64,000 nucleotides of DNA, from assembly GCA_964535305.1 (NCBI GenBank), contig CAZHTF010000001.1, forward strand, positions 62,001 through 126,000. The letters are read 5' to 3'. Source of the stretch: CAZHTF01 sp964535305 (GTDB lineage: Bacteria > Planctomycetota > Phycisphaerae > UBA1845 > Fen-1342). The notes under the pieces were generated by a model. The model saw only the letters and a program-made list of their open reading frames with translations. It had not been told where the DNA came from and made no database searches. Below are positions 7,858-17,137 of the stretch, piece by piece. The position numbers were made by a program, and so were the translations under genes. The stretch's first letter is position 1, and each line of letters starts with the position of its first letter.

Positions 7858-9498
7858 TCACCAGGCACGCCGGGCGCGCGGCGGGTCGCGCTTCAGTAGC
7901 GCCTCGATTTCGCCCAGCCGCACCTGCAGCGCCGCGAGCTGCGCATCCCAATCGTCCAGCCGCAGCCGCGCGGACCGCGTCCGGTCGGAAAGCTCGGCGA
8001 TGGCGGCGTCGCGCTGCTGATTCTGCCGGGTCATTTCCGCCAGCGCCTCAAGATGCCGATGCGTCTGCTGCAGCAGCGCGTCCAGTTGTTGATCGCGGCG
8101 CTCGTTCTCTTGCTGCGCAGCCTCCAGCGCCGCCAGCCGCCCATCCCGGGCCTGTTGCTCGCGCTCGAGGAAGGCATGATGCTCCAGCAGCGTGTGATTG
8201 AGCTTCAACCACGTACGATGCAGACGCGCCACCGCGCCGATCGAGTGCGAATCGACCCCCGCAGGCGCAGCCAACTCGACCAGACGCGGCTCATTCACGG
8301 CGCCGCCTGACGCGGGATCGATCGGCGGGCGCTCGTCAAAGACCGCGGCAGCCCGGGCTGCAAGCGCGCCGTCTTCTTCCAGCAGCTCCGCAATCGCGGC
8401 CAGCAGCGGCGCGAGCGGCATGCGCTTCAGACACGTGCGCTGCTCGAATGGGCACTCCCACTCGCAACCGTAGCATCCCAGCGGCATGCGCACCGCCAGC
8501 GCGCGGCGCCCGACGGGCAGAAAACGCTCCGCGTGCCCCCCGCCGAAAATGCCCAGCGTCGGGCGATTCAGCACCGCGGAAACGTGCATCGGACCCGTAT
8601 CGGCCCCGACGTACCCGGCTGCCCGCTCGAGCAACGCCGCGAGCAGCCCCACATCCTGCCGATCGATCGCGAGCGCTTGCGCCATCCGCGGATCCAGGCC
8701 CGCATCGCGAAGCGCTGCGAGCACGCGCTCATCGTCGCCGCTGGCCAGCAACAGCGGCCGCGCACCGCTACGCTCATGCACAAATTGCAGCACTTGCAGC
8801 CACGCCACCGCGTCCAGGCTCTTTTCGAGCAGATCGCCAGAGCTGGGGAACACGACGATCGTGCGCTCGTCGCAGCCGCGCGCGTGCCAGATTTCGAGGC
8901 CGCGCTGCCGGTCGGCCTCGCGAAGCGCCAGCGCCGGCAACGGGAGCGCCCTCGGCGGCGCGCCGAGCGCGGCAGGCGGCGCAACACCGTCGTTGCTCAG
9001 CAGCGACGCGTACAGCGCCTGATACTTCCTGCCTTCGCGACTCGCCGCTTGCACCTCCACAAACTGCCAGCCTTGCGCGGGCGCGTTCGGCGGTTGCCGC
9101 TGAATTCTTTCGAGCAGCTCGCGGTGGTGCAGATTCAGCCCAGTCGGGCCGTCGAAGCTGAGCACGCGCGCGTCGATGCACAGCCGCGCCAGGAGTTCTG
9201 CCGCCCAGACGCGGTTGTATTCCCCGAGGATCAGCAGTTGCGGGACGCATTCGACGGCGACCTGCCGCAGCGCTGGCAGCACGCGCTCCGGATCGGGCGG
9301 CAGCCGCGAGCGCGGGTCGAACGCCAGCGGTCGGACGCTGACCCACTCGGGCAGGATCGCGGCTACACCAGCCAGTTGCGGGCGGACCAGCAGCGTCAGC
9401 CGTGCGTCGGGATAAAGTCGATGAAGCCCGTACAGCAGGCCGCTGGCGAGCACAATGTCTCCGAGCCCGTCCAGCCGCGTAACGAGTACGGATTTCAT
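7858..9498 (-). CDS. GT9-family glycosyltransferase with coiled-coil tail
   Basis: Resembles ADP-heptose:LPS heptosyltransferases (GT9), which add heptose or related sugars to surface glycans at the inner membrane. The N-terminus MKSVLVTRLDGLGDIVLASG is the typical acceptor-side Rossmann start. The donor domain holds the family signature VGADTGPMHVSAVLNRPTLGIFGG, followed by the cysteine cluster CYGCEWEC common in GT9. Residues from about 430 to the end are a long heptad coiled coil (H-, Q- and E-rich), unusual for GT9 enzymes of about 350 residues; total length is 546. It is the last gene of a three-gene minus-strand operon, 33 bases after the second GT9 gene. Confidence 0.85.
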   Translation of the reverse strand: MKSVLVTRLDGLGDIVLASGLLYGLHRLYPDARLTLLVRPQLAGVAAILPEWVSVRPLAFDPRSRLPPDPERVLPALRQVAVECVPQLLILGEYNRVWAAELLARLCIDARVLSFDGPTGLNLHHRELLERIQRQPPNAPAQGWQFVEVQAASREGRKYQALYASLLSNDGVAPPAALGAPPRALPLPALALREADRQRGLEIWHARGCDERTIVVFPSSGDLLEKSLDAVAWLQVLQFVHERSGARPLLLASGDDERVLAALRDAGLDPRMAQALAIDRQDVGLLAALLERAAGYVGADTGPMHVSAVLNRPTLGIFGGGHAERFLPVGRRALAVRMPLGCYGCEWECPFEQRTCLKRMPLAPLLAAIAELLEEDGALAARAAAVFDERPPIDPASGGAVNEPRLVELAAPAGVDSHSIGAVARLHRTWLKLNHTLLEHHAFLEREQQARDGRLAALEAAQQENERRDQQLDALLQQTHRHLEALAEMTRQNQQRDAAIAELSDRTRSARLRLDDWDAQLAALQVRLGEIEALLKRDPPRARRAW

Positions 9499-9531
9499 GC
9501 GGGGGACTGTCGCGCGCCGACTCCGATTCCG

Positions 9532-11016
9532 TCAAGCGCGGCAGGGGCCGGAGGGCGACGCGGCGGGCCGCTGCTGATCCGCGGCCAGTTGCGCGAGCCG
9601 CGCATCGAACGCCTGCTGCGCCGCGATACGCAGGTGGTTTTCGGAGGCAAGCCGCTGGGCGAGCTCCTCGAGACTACCAAGCCGCTCGGTCAGGCGCGCC
9701 AGACCCTGGATGCGCTCGTGATTCTCGTGCAGCAGTGCTTCTATCTGGCCGGCGTGCAGCGCTAGCGCCTCACGCGGCAGCCGCGATTGCAATTCGCGAA
9801 CGCGCCGCCCAAGGCGCTCGGCGGCTTGTGTGGTGCGGCGCGCGGCACGCTCCGCCTGCGCCAGCCGCCGCGAACGATCGAATTCGCTCTCTGGAAACGA
9901 CTGGATCACCAGCGGCGGACGCGTCGGGTCCGACGACGACGCCAAGGCCCGCTGCCAGGCGTCGTGCAGGGCGCGCGTCAATTCCGCCGCCTCCGAAGGG
10001 CTCTGGCAGCCGCGCAGCGCGGGCATTTTCACGACTACGACGCGGCCGCGCGGCAAATCGCAGCTTGCCGTGCGGCCGGTCGCATCCACGACAATTGTCG
10101 GAATGCCGAGAATTGCTGCGGCGTGTGCCGCCGGTCCGTTCCAGCCGATGTACGCGCGCGAAGCGCTCAGCAGGCACGTGAGTAGTAGCGGGTCGTCGCT
10201 GAAAGCCGGGGCGGGAATACAGCGGCGCTGCGGAATGCGCGGCGACCCATCGCTGGTGCTCCGACATTCGTCCGCGACACTCGCAGAACCACGTAGCACG
10301 ACAGCCGCCCAGTCCAGCGGCGCAGATTGCAACGCCGTTGCCGCGAGCTCGGATCGCTCTGAGCTCGCCGTGACCGCGAGCGCCCCGCAAAAGTACGCCG
10401 AAACAGACTGCGACGCGCCTTGTGCGGCGATCCAGCGGCAGGCGCGGGCGGCGGCGTCGTCTGGCAGCCGCACGGTCGCCGTGCAGTGCTCGATGCCCAG
10501 CGCTGCGGCGAGTGCGACGCAGCGCGTGTAGGCGTCCGCGCGCGGCGAAGTCGCAAGCACGAGCCAGGCGCCAGCGGCAGGCGCCGCGCCCGACGCGGTC
10601 GCAGCGGCGTCTTTTGCTACAGGGCTGGCCGGCGAACGCGTGGGCGCCCGCGGGCCGCCTTCCAGGACCAGGCCCGGCCGCGCCCGCCGCGCAATCTGAG
10701 TCGAGAGCGTGTCGCTGCGGTCGCCAGCAAGGATCAGCAGGTCGCAATCGCCGATCCACTCGGCGGCGCTTCGCAAGGCGCCGCTGCGCTGGGCGCGGTT
10801 CTGGCGCGACGGGTCGTCACGCCGTGGATCGAATGCCAGTGCGCGCACGTCCAAGTCGAGCGGCAGCAGCGGCTGAAGCGCGGCCAGATGGCGGCGCAGC
10901 AGTAGGCCGATGCGGGCGCGCGGCCAGTGGCGGTGCAGCGCTGCGAGCAACCCGGCGCAGCAGAGCAGGTCGGAAGGTTTTCCAAGATGACTGACGACGA
11001 TGCGGTTCACACGCAC
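9532..11016 (-). CDS. Second GT9-like glycosyltransferase with coiled-coil tail
   Basis: A diverged paralogue of its downstream neighbour. The N-terminus (MRVNRIVVSHLGKPSDLLCC) keeps the GT9 pattern but with LGKPSD instead of LDGLGD, and the donor motif is weakened to YIGWNGPAAHAAAILGIPT. Changes at both sites suggest altered or reduced activity, or a different sugar donor. A coiled coil fills about the last 120 residues and includes ENHERIQGLARLTERL. Start is GTG at 11016; an alternative GTG lies two codons downstream. It is encoded 52 bases after the FemAB-like gene and probably cotranscribed with it. Confidence 0.72.
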   Translation of the reverse strand: MRVNRIVVSHLGKPSDLLCCAGLLAALHRHWPRARIGLLLRRHLAALQPLLPLDLDVRALAFDPRRDDPSRQNRAQRSGALRSAAEWIGDCDLLILAGDRSDTLSTQIARRARPGLVLEGGPRAPTRSPASPVAKDAAATASGAAPAAGAWLVLATSPRADAYTRCVALAAALGIEHCTATVRLPDDAAARACRWIAAQGASQSVSAYFCGALAVTASSERSELAATALQSAPLDWAAVVLRGSASVADECRSTSDGSPRIPQRRCIPAPAFSDDPLLLTCLLSASRAYIGWNGPAAHAAAILGIPTIVVDATGRTASCDLPRGRVVVVKMPALRGCQSPSEAAELTRALHDAWQRALASSSDPTRPPLVIQSFPESEFDRSRRLAQAERAARRTTQAAERLGRRVRELQSRLPREALALHAGQIEALLHENHERIQGLARLTERLGSLEELAQRLASENHLRIAAQQAFDARLAQLAADQQRPAASPSGPCRA

Positions 11017-11068
11017 GGGAGCGTATCGCGCCGGGCGGCGAGCCGCACGCGCGATCGCACTGGCAAAC

Positions 11069-12040
11069 CTACACGTGAGCGGCCAGCAGCTCGCGCTTTT
11101 CGGCGGAGACGCGGACGCGCTCGAGCGCCAGGATCTTGCCGATCCAGCCGTTGTTCGTGGGCGGAAGCGGGAAGTCGATCCACTCGGCGGCGGCCGAGTC
11201 GGCCTGCCGTGCCAATGCCCCGACGATCTGCACGCATTCGGCGATGGTCAGCGTCGCCGGCTCGTACGCCAGTACGTGCACATGGAAGCCGAACTGTACC
11301 CACCAGGCGAACGCGGCGCCGCCGGCGACGCGGGCGACGCGCGTGCACTTCGGAACGATCGCCTGCGGATCGAGCATCGCGGCGACATTCGCCGCGGCCC
11401 GCCAGGTCGTATCGCGGTGTTGCCGGGCGTCGATGGCGCGGTCGATCCGAACGGCAGCAGCGCGCGGCGGGTTGCCGCCCTCGACGCTGGTGAATTCGAT
11501 CAGCGGGCGAAGCGGGGCGCAGATCCAGCCGGGCGCTGCGCCATTCAGGTGCACCGCGCGCGGCTCGTCGAAGAGATGCCAGTTGATGCGGTCGATGCCG
11601 CGCGAAGCCGCCAGCCGCAGCACGCGCGCGTGCAGCAGGTGCTCGACGCTGTCATCATCGGCGTTCAGAACACCCGCGGCCGGGGTGGCCGGAAGGCTGC
11701 TCAGCGTGCGCGGGCTGCGCGCGTCATCGCTGCGCTCCAGCAGCGGCAGCGCCGCAACGATCCGCTCCTCGCGCATCGCCGCCAACGGCAGGGCTTGGCC
11801 GAAACCGGCCCGCTCACATGCTCGGCTCCACGCCAGCGTGTGATACAGCGAGCCGGCCGGGTGGTGCGCAACAAACGCCTCGTACTCCGCGCAGGCCTCC
11901 TGATCAATCAACCAGATCGCCGGCGGCGGCGGAACCGCGTCCAACCGGCTCAGCCGCCGCGGCGCCGTCCGCGGCTGGCTTGGCGCAGCTTCGCTCGTGC
12001 GAGGTTCGGATCGCGTGGTGGAGAGCAGCGTGAAGCGCAT
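11069..12040 (-). CDS. FemAB/BioF2-like acyltransferase-fold protein
   Basis: About 323 residues. The segment YEAFVAHHPAGSLYHTLAWSRA matches the start of FemAB/GNAT-like proteins (the H-x-x-x-W substrate pocket), which attach amino acids or acyl groups to cell-envelope polymers, and the C-terminal half keeps a matching beta-alpha pattern (AFAWWVQFGFHVHVLAYEP). The ATG at 12040 is chosen over a TTG at 12058 because AGGCGG lies eight bases upstream. It is first in the operon with two GT9-like transferases, which fits envelope-glycan or exopolysaccharide modification. Confidence 0.65.
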   Translation of the reverse strand: MRFTLLSTTRSEPRTSEAAPSQPRTAPRRLSRLDAVPPPPAIWLIDQEACAEYEAFVAHHPAGSLYHTLAWSRACERAGFGQALPLAAMREERIVAALPLLERSDDARSPRTLSSLPATPAAGVLNADDDSVEHLLHARVLRLAASRGIDRINWHLFDEPRAVHLNGAAPGWICAPLRPLIEFTSVEGGNPPRAAAVRIDRAIDARQHRDTTWRAAANVAAMLDPQAIVPKCTRVARVAGGAAFAWWVQFGFHVHVLAYEPATLTIAECVQIVGALARQADSAAAEWIDFPLPPTNNGWIGKILALERVRVSAEKRELLAAHV

Positions 12041-12202
12041 AGCACCGCCTGGTAGCAAACGACGCGCTATTTGTGCTATCGGCTGGCGCAGGGCTAGAAT
12101 TTAGGCTGCGCAAAGACGCGGCGCGGCATGCCGCGCGATTTCATACGCTGCGACGCGGCGCAGACCAGAAAAAGTGCGGCAATTCTGCCAACGAGGATCC
12201 GA

Positions 12203-12613
12203 ATGCGAGCGTTCACCTGCCTGATCGCAACCGCGGCCCTGACGCTGCTCGCGTGCGGGTGCGTCGAGCGCACGCTGAAGATCCGCACAAACCCAGCCGG
12301 CGCGCAAGTCATCGTCAATGATGAAGAAGTGGGCCTGAGCCCGGCAAAATTCTCGTTCATCTGGTACGGCGACTACGACATCATCATTCGCAAGCCGGGC
12401 TATAAGACGCTCAAGACGAACTTCCGCGTCGACGCGCCCTGGTACCAGATCCCGCCCATCGATCTGATCGCGGAGACGCTCGTCCCGGCCGTGATCCGCG
12501 ACGAGCGCGAACTTCCGCTGCTGACACTGGAACCGGCGGACACGACTACGGTGGAATCGGTGCTGGAACGCGCGTCCGAGCTGCGCGAGCGGGCACTATT
12601 CGCACCAAATTAA
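12203..12613 (+). CDS. PEGA-domain lipoprotein
   Basis: A 136-residue lipoprotein. The signal peptide ends in the lipobox LLAC, with the lipidated Cys near residue 16 (LTLLACGC). A PEGA domain follows: LKIRTNPAGAQVIVNDEEVG, SPAKFSFIWYGDYDIIIRKPGYKT. PEGA domains form small surface beta-folds, often at the cell envelope. The ATG at 12203 has GAGGA seven bases upstream, preferred over an ATG 25 codons earlier that would bury the lipobox. It is convergent with argH. Confidence 0.85.
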   Translation: MRAFTCLIATAALTLLACGCVERTLKIRTNPAGAQVIVNDEEVGLSPAKFSFIWYGDYDIIIRKPGYKTLKTNFRVDAPWYQIPPIDLIAETLVPAVIRDERELPLLTLEPADTTTVESVLERASELRERALFAPN

Positions 12614-12638
12614 TCCTACAGATGACCAAGCATGCCGC

Positions 12639-13997
12639 TCACGCCGACAGCAGCGCCTGCTCGGCTGAGTCGATCCGCTGCGCGAACTGATCGCGCTGCG
12701 CCCGCAATTCCGCCAGCTCGGTCTCCGCCGCGGCGAGTAATTCTGAGAGCTTCGAGACGTCGTCCTGTTGCGCCAGTTCGCGGGCTGCAACGCTGAAGCT
12801 GCCGGCGGCGATTTCCGACGCGACCGCGCGATACGCCTGGCGAAACGGCTGACCTTGCTGCACGCGCTCTAGCGCGGCGTGCGTGGCGAAGAGCTCGTCG
12901 CGCATCGCGGCCTGCATCCGCTGGCGATCGATCTGTAGGCGGGCAATGACAAACGTGCCGACTTCGAGCAATTCGACAATCTCGCGGCCGGCCCGCAATG
13001 TTGGAGCCTTCGTGAGCTGCAGGTCACGGTGATAGCTGGAGGGCAGCTTGCCGACGACGGCTTCGATCTCGTACGAGCGCGCTCGCAGCCGGGCCGCTCC
13101 GGCGCGCAGCAGCTCCAGCAGATCCGGATTGCGCTTCTGCGGCATGATCGACGAGCCGGTGGTCAACTCCGCCGGCAGGCGAAAGAAGCCGAACTCCGCA
13201 GTGCAGAAGAGCAGCGCGTCGCCCGCGAGTTTTTCGAGGAACGCGCCGATGTCGCTCGCGAAGCGCACGAAGCCCAGCTCGATCCGTCCGCGGCTGTTCT
13301 GCACGTCGATCGGATTTCGCTGCACACGCGCGAAACCCAGCAGCCGCGCGGTCAGCGCGCGGTCCAGCGGCAGTGGCACGCCGAAGCCGGCGCCGCTGCC
13401 CAGCGGGCAGGCGTCGCAGCGCTCCAGCCATTGCAGCCCGGCGCGAAAGGCGTCGATCGCGGCCTCGATCCAGCCGCCCAGCCAGAGGCTGAAGCTGCTG
13501 GGCATCGCCGGCTGCATGTGCGTATAACCAGGCATGACCGCGTCGGCATCGCGGCCGGCGCGCTCGCCGCAGACCGCGACGAATTGCTCCAATTGCTGCA
13601 GCAGATCGAGCGCGCGGCGGCGTAGCGCGATGCGCAGCGCGGTCGCGACCTGGTCATTGCGCGAGCGGCCGGTGTGGATTTTCTCGCCGGCGGGGCCGCA
13701 AGCGCGCGTGAGCTGCGCCTCGATCGCGGTGTGCACATCTTCCAATTCGCGCGGAATCTCAAACTGCTCAGCGGCGCGCGCGGCGCGGATTGCGCGCAGC
13801 TCGCGCAGCACGCTCCGCAACTCCGCCTCGCTGAGCAAGCCGGCCTGCGCCAGCGTGCGCGCGTGCGCCGCCGAACCCAGGCAATCCGCCGCCACCAACT
13901 CCAGATCCCAATAAGGGTCATCGCCGACGGTGAAACGCTGCACCAGCGCGTCGAGCACGGCGCCTTTGTCCCACAAGCGGCGCGGCGTTTCGCTCAT
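12639..13997 (-). CDS. argH: Argininosuccinate lyase
   Basis: Catalyses the last step of arginine synthesis, argininosuccinate to arginine plus fumarate. At 452 residues it is family length. The fumarase/aspartase superfamily signature GSSIMPQKRNPD carries the mobile catalytic loop serine, and TGRSRNDQVATALR and the MPGYTHMQPAMP segment are intact. It is the last gene of the arginine operon; its ATG overlaps the argE stop by four bases (ATGA), indicating translational coupling. Confidence 0.97.
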   Translation of the reverse strand: MSETPRRLWDKGAVLDALVQRFTVGDDPYWDLELVAADCLGSAAHARTLAQAGLLSEAELRSVLRELRAIRAARAAEQFEIPRELEDVHTAIEAQLTRACGPAGEKIHTGRSRNDQVATALRIALRRRALDLLQQLEQFVAVCGERAGRDADAVMPGYTHMQPAMPSSFSLWLGGWIEAAIDAFRAGLQWLERCDACPLGSGAGFGVPLPLDRALTARLLGFARVQRNPIDVQNSRGRIELGFVRFASDIGAFLEKLAGDALLFCTAEFGFFRLPAELTTGSSIMPQKRNPDLLELLRAGAARLRARSYEIEAVVGKLPSSYHRDLQLTKAPTLRAGREIVELLEVGTFVIARLQIDRQRMQAAMRDELFATHAALERVQQGQPFRQAYRAVASEIAAGSFSVAARELAQQDDVSKLSELLAAAETELAELRAQRDQFAQRIDSAEQALLSA

Positions 13998-15118
13998 TGT
14001 CCAGGCTCCGCGAAGTATTCACGCACAATCCGCTCGTAGGCGTCCGCGCCGCCGCGCAGCTCGTCCCACAGGATGAATTCGTCCGGCGTGTGCGAGCGCG
14101 GCGAATGCCCCGGGCCAATCTTGACGCTCGGCACGCCCGCCAGAAAGACCATGTCACTCATGGCCGGGCTGCCGGCCGGCACAGCGCCCGGCAAAGCCCT
14201 TTGCACCGCGCGGACAATGCCCGCGTCGGCCGGCGTGTGAACCGGCACGAGCCGATCGCTGCACACAGCGACCTCACAACCAGCTTCCGCCAAAAAAGCG
14301 CTCAGCCGCGCCCGCAAAGCCGCGTGCGACTCGCGCGGCGTGGAGCGGATGTCGAGCACGAACTCACAACGGTCGGGAATCACATTGTTCGCCATGCCGC
14401 CCTGAATGCGCGTAACGTGCGCATGACAGCGGCCCAGCAGCTCGTGCGGCTCGCCCCAGTCGAATTCGCGCAGGCGGCGCAACGCGTCGACCGCGTTCTG
14501 AATCGCATTCGTCGGCGCGTCGGCGGGCGTGTTCGCCGGGTGCGACGTGCGCCCAGCGCTCGCGCAGCGTAGCACCAGCAGCCCGCGCTGCGCAATCATG
14601 GGCGTCAGCCCGGTCGGCTCGCCAACCAGGGCGGCATCGATCGGACCGAACTGCGGCAACACCTCGGCGAGGCCGCGGCCGGAAATCTCCTCCTCGGCGG
14701 TGAGCGCCAGAATCAGCGTGCCGCACAGGGGTCGTCCGGCAGTCATGGACTCCTGCATGCGCAGCAGCGCCTCGCACATCGCCGCTCCGCAGCCCTTGGC
14801 GTCGTTGGCGCCCAGGCCGATCAATCGCTGTCCGTCGTCTCGCGGCGTGTGCGGGTCGTGCGTCCAGCCGCTGGCGGGCGGCACGGTGTCCAGGTGTGAA
14901 TTCAGCAGCAAGCGCGGCCGGGGCGCATCGCCCAGCTCGCACCAGATGTTGTTCAAATGCCGCCGCACATTCAGGCCGGCGTGCGTAAGCTCGGCGGCGA
15001 CGAGATCGGCGAGCGCGTCTTCCTGGCGCGAGACGCTGGGCGTGGCGACCCAGCGCAGCAGCCGGTTGGCCAGACGTTCGCTCAGCGGCGCGGCATGCGC
15101 GGGGCCTTGCGTGCTCAC
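13994..15118 (-). CDS. argE: M20 deacylase of the arginine operon (N-acylcitrulline/N-acylornithine deacylase)
   Basis: A 374-residue M20 metallopeptidase. The metal site is visible: His in NSHLDTVP, Asp in GLGANDAKG, catalytic Glu pair in TAEEEISG, Glu in GEPTGL and His near the end (HTPDEF). In operons with an argF'-type transcarbamylase, the deacylase acts on N-acylcitrulline after carbamoylation instead of on N-acetylornithine; I infer that role from the context. It overlaps both argB (ATGA at 15115) and argH by four bases. Confidence 0.88.
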   Translation of the reverse strand: MSTQGPAHAAPLSERLANRLLRWVATPSVSRQEDALADLVAAELTHAGLNVRRHLNNIWCELGDAPRPRLLLNSHLDTVPPASGWTHDPHTPRDDGQRLIGLGANDAKGCGAAMCEALLRMQESMTAGRPLCGTLILALTAEEEISGRGLAEVLPQFGPIDAALVGEPTGLTPMIAQRGLLVLRCASAGRTSHPANTPADAPTNAIQNAVDALRRLREFDWGEPHELLGRCHAHVTRIQGGMANNVIPDRCEFVLDIRSTPRESHAALRARLSAFLAEAGCEVAVCSDRLVPVHTPADAGIVRAVQRALPGAVPAGSPAMSDMVFLAGVPSVKIGPGHSPRSHTPDEFILWDELRGGADAYERIVREYFAEPGQ

Positions 15119-16032
15119 GCGCCTTGCTTTCCGTTCTCGCGCTTGAGAACCAGCAGCGTGCCACTGCCCTCGTTGGTGAAGACCTCGGTAAGCAACGCAT
15201 CGCGCACGGCGCCGTTTACGATGTGGACGCGCGGCACACCCCCGCGCAGCGCGGCCTGGCAGGCGGCCAGTTTGGGCAGCATTCCGCCGGCGACCACGCC
15301 GCGGGCGGCCAGCTGGTCGACCTGCTCGACATCCAGATAGGTTTGCAGCGAATTCGGGTCGTTCACATCGAGCAGCACACCGTCGACCGTGGTCAGCAGG
15401 AAATATTTGGCCGCGCGCAGCTCGACCGCCAGGCGGGCGGCGATCGTGTCGGCGTTGACATTGTGCACGCGGCCGGCGGCGTCGGCCGCCAGCGAGGCCA
15501 CCACCGGCACAAAGCGCTGCGTCAACAAATGCTCGATCAACCGCGTGCAGGTTTCACGCACGTCGCCGACATGCCCGTAATCCACCGTCTGCGAATCGCC
15601 GCTGACCGGATCATGCACCTGCTGCGGCGGCCGGCGCACAACGGTGACCAGCTTGGCGTCAACACCGGTCAGACCGACCGCCAGCACGTCGAAACGCCGA
15701 AACGCCGCCACCAGGTTGGTGTTGATCGTGCCGGCGAACGTCATTTTCGCTAACTCGATGACCTGGTCGTCGGTAACGCGGCGACCGGCGACGATCTGTG
15801 GCGTGATGCCCATGCGCTCGCTCAGGGCCGAGAGCTGCGTGCCACCGCCGTGCACGAGCACCAGGCGGATGCCGAGCGTGGCCAGCAGCGCGAGCTGTTC
15901 GACGACGTTGTCGAGCAGCGGGCCGGGTTCGCAAAGTGCGCCGCCCAGTTTGATGACGAATGTGCTGCCCTCGTAGGCGCGGATGTAGGGGATCGCGGTC
16001 CGCAGGGCCTTCATGTCGCCTTGCACGTGCAT
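15115..16032 (-). CDS. argB: N-acetylglutamate kinase (or N-succinylglutamate kinase)
   Basis: Phosphorylates N-acylglutamate, the second step of arginine synthesis. It belongs to the amino acid kinase family, with VIKLGGAL (phosphate loop), LVLVHGGGTQ and the lysine/aspartate region near NVNADTIAARLAVEL. Length is 305 residues. It has no fused GNAT domain, so it is not a bifunctional synthase-kinase. ATG 16032 is used; ATG 16014 has a better ribosome site (AAGGCGAC) and would shorten it by six residues. Confidence 0.92.
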   Translation of the reverse strand: MHVQGDMKALRTAIPYIRAYEGSTFVIKLGGALCEPGPLLDNVVEQLALLATLGIRLVLVHGGGTQLSALSERMGITPQIVAGRRVTDDQVIELAKMTFAGTINTNLVAAFRRFDVLAVGLTGVDAKLVTVVRRPPQQVHDPVSGDSQTVDYGHVGDVRETCTRLIEHLLTQRFVPVVASLAADAAGRVHNVNADTIAARLAVELRAAKYFLLTTVDGVLLDVNDPNSLQTYLDVEQVDQLAARGVVAGGMLPKLAACQAALRGGVPRVHIVNGAVRDALLTEVFTNEGSGTLLVLKRENGKQGA

Positions 16033-16069
16033 GGCAGGATTTCTCCCGAGAAATACAGTGTGCGCTTCG

Positions 16070-17110
16070 TCAATTGCCGGCGCTCGCCGGTCGCGCGGGG
16101 GGCTGCGTCAGCAAATTGCTGAGGATCGCGACCTGCGCCCAGAGGCGATTCTCCGCCTGGTCGACCACGATGCAGCGCGGATCGTCCAACGCGTCGTCGC
16201 TGATCACCACATTCCGCCGCACGGGCAAACAATGCATCAGAACGGCATGCGCTGGCAGGTGCGCGCGGCGGACCATCCAGCCCGCGTGCTCGCGGAAGCT
16301 CGCCGCCTGCGCGGCGCTGTCGCCGTAGAAGGCTGTGCTGCCCCAGCTCTTGACGTACAACGCGTCGGCGCTGGCACAGGCCGCGGCTTGGTCCTGCGTC
16401 AATTCCAGCCGCGCGCCGGCTGCGGCGCACCAAGCGCGGGCGCGCTCGAGCAGCGCCGGGTTCAGCTCGTAGCCGCGCGGGTGCGCCAGCGTGACATTCG
16501 CCCCGGCCGCGGCGGCCGCCAGCAGCGCCGAATGCGGCACGGCCATCGGTGTCGGCTTGGCTTGCGGGGCCCAGGTGATCGTCACGTTGCGGCCAGCGAC
16601 GCCGTCGAAACGCTCATCAATCGTCATCCAGTCCGCCAACCCCTGACAGGGATGCTCGCTCGCGGATTCGAGATTGATCAGCGGCACAGTGCTGTAGCGC
16701 CCGAACGCTCGAATCAGCGCATCCTGCGCGTCGTCTGCGGCGCTCTTGAGCCCGGCGAACGTCCGCACCGCAAGCACGTCGCAATAGCGGCTGAGCACCG
16801 GCGCGGCTTCCTTGATGTGCTCAGCCGCGTCGGCGTCCATGACGGCGTTTTCGCGATGCTCGAGCTTCCAGGCATCGCCGCCGACGCTGAGGCTGATCGC
16901 GTGTCCGCCAAAGCGCAGCATGCCGGCTTCGAACGAGGCGCGCGTTCGCAGCGAGGGGTTGAAGAACACCATGCCGAGGATTTTCCCGCGGATCGCGGCG
17001 CGGGCCTCGTCAACCGCGCTGCGCTCCCCGCGCTTCACGCGCCGCGCGAACGCGACCAGGCCGGCCAGCGTCGCGGGTTCGTATTCCTGCATGCTGATCC
17101 AGTGTTTCAT
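16070..17110 (-). CDS. argF': N-acylornithine carbamoyltransferase, closest by motif to the N-succinylornithine type
   Basis: Transfers carbamoyl from carbamoyl phosphate to N-acylornithine, giving N-acylcitrulline. The carbamoyl-phosphate loop is SLRTR (residues 53-57), with HPCQ (153-156) and HCLPVRRNV near the end; HCLP-RRN is the mark of argF' enzymes, unlike ornithine carbamoyltransferase. GDAWKLE, WAPQAKPTPMAVPHS and HPRGYELNP resemble, from memory, the Bacteroides N-succinylornithine enzyme more than the Xanthomonas N-acetyl enzyme. The position aligned with the specificity residue (Glu92 in Xanthomonas, Pro in Bacteroides) is Ala96. ATG 17110 is preceded by GGAGG. It lies between argD and argB. 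Confidence 0.88.
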   Translation of the reverse strand: MKHWISMQEYEPATLAGLVAFARRVKRGERSAVDEARAAIRGKILGMVFFNPSLRTRASFEAGMLRFGGHAISLSVGGDAWKLEHRENAVMDADAAEHIKEAAPVLSRYCDVLAVRTFAGLKSAADDAQDALIRAFGRYSTVPLINLESASEHPCQGLADWMTIDERFDGVAGRNVTITWAPQAKPTPMAVPHSALLAAAAAGANVTLAHPRGYELNPALLERARAWCAAAGARLELTQDQAAACASADALYVKSWGSTAFYGDSAAQAASFREHAGWMVRRAHLPAHAVLMHCLPVRRNVVISDDALDDPRCIVVDQAENRLWAQVAILSNLLTQPPARPASAGN

Positions 17111-17137
17111 GTCGCCCTCCACCGCAAGCCGCGCAAC

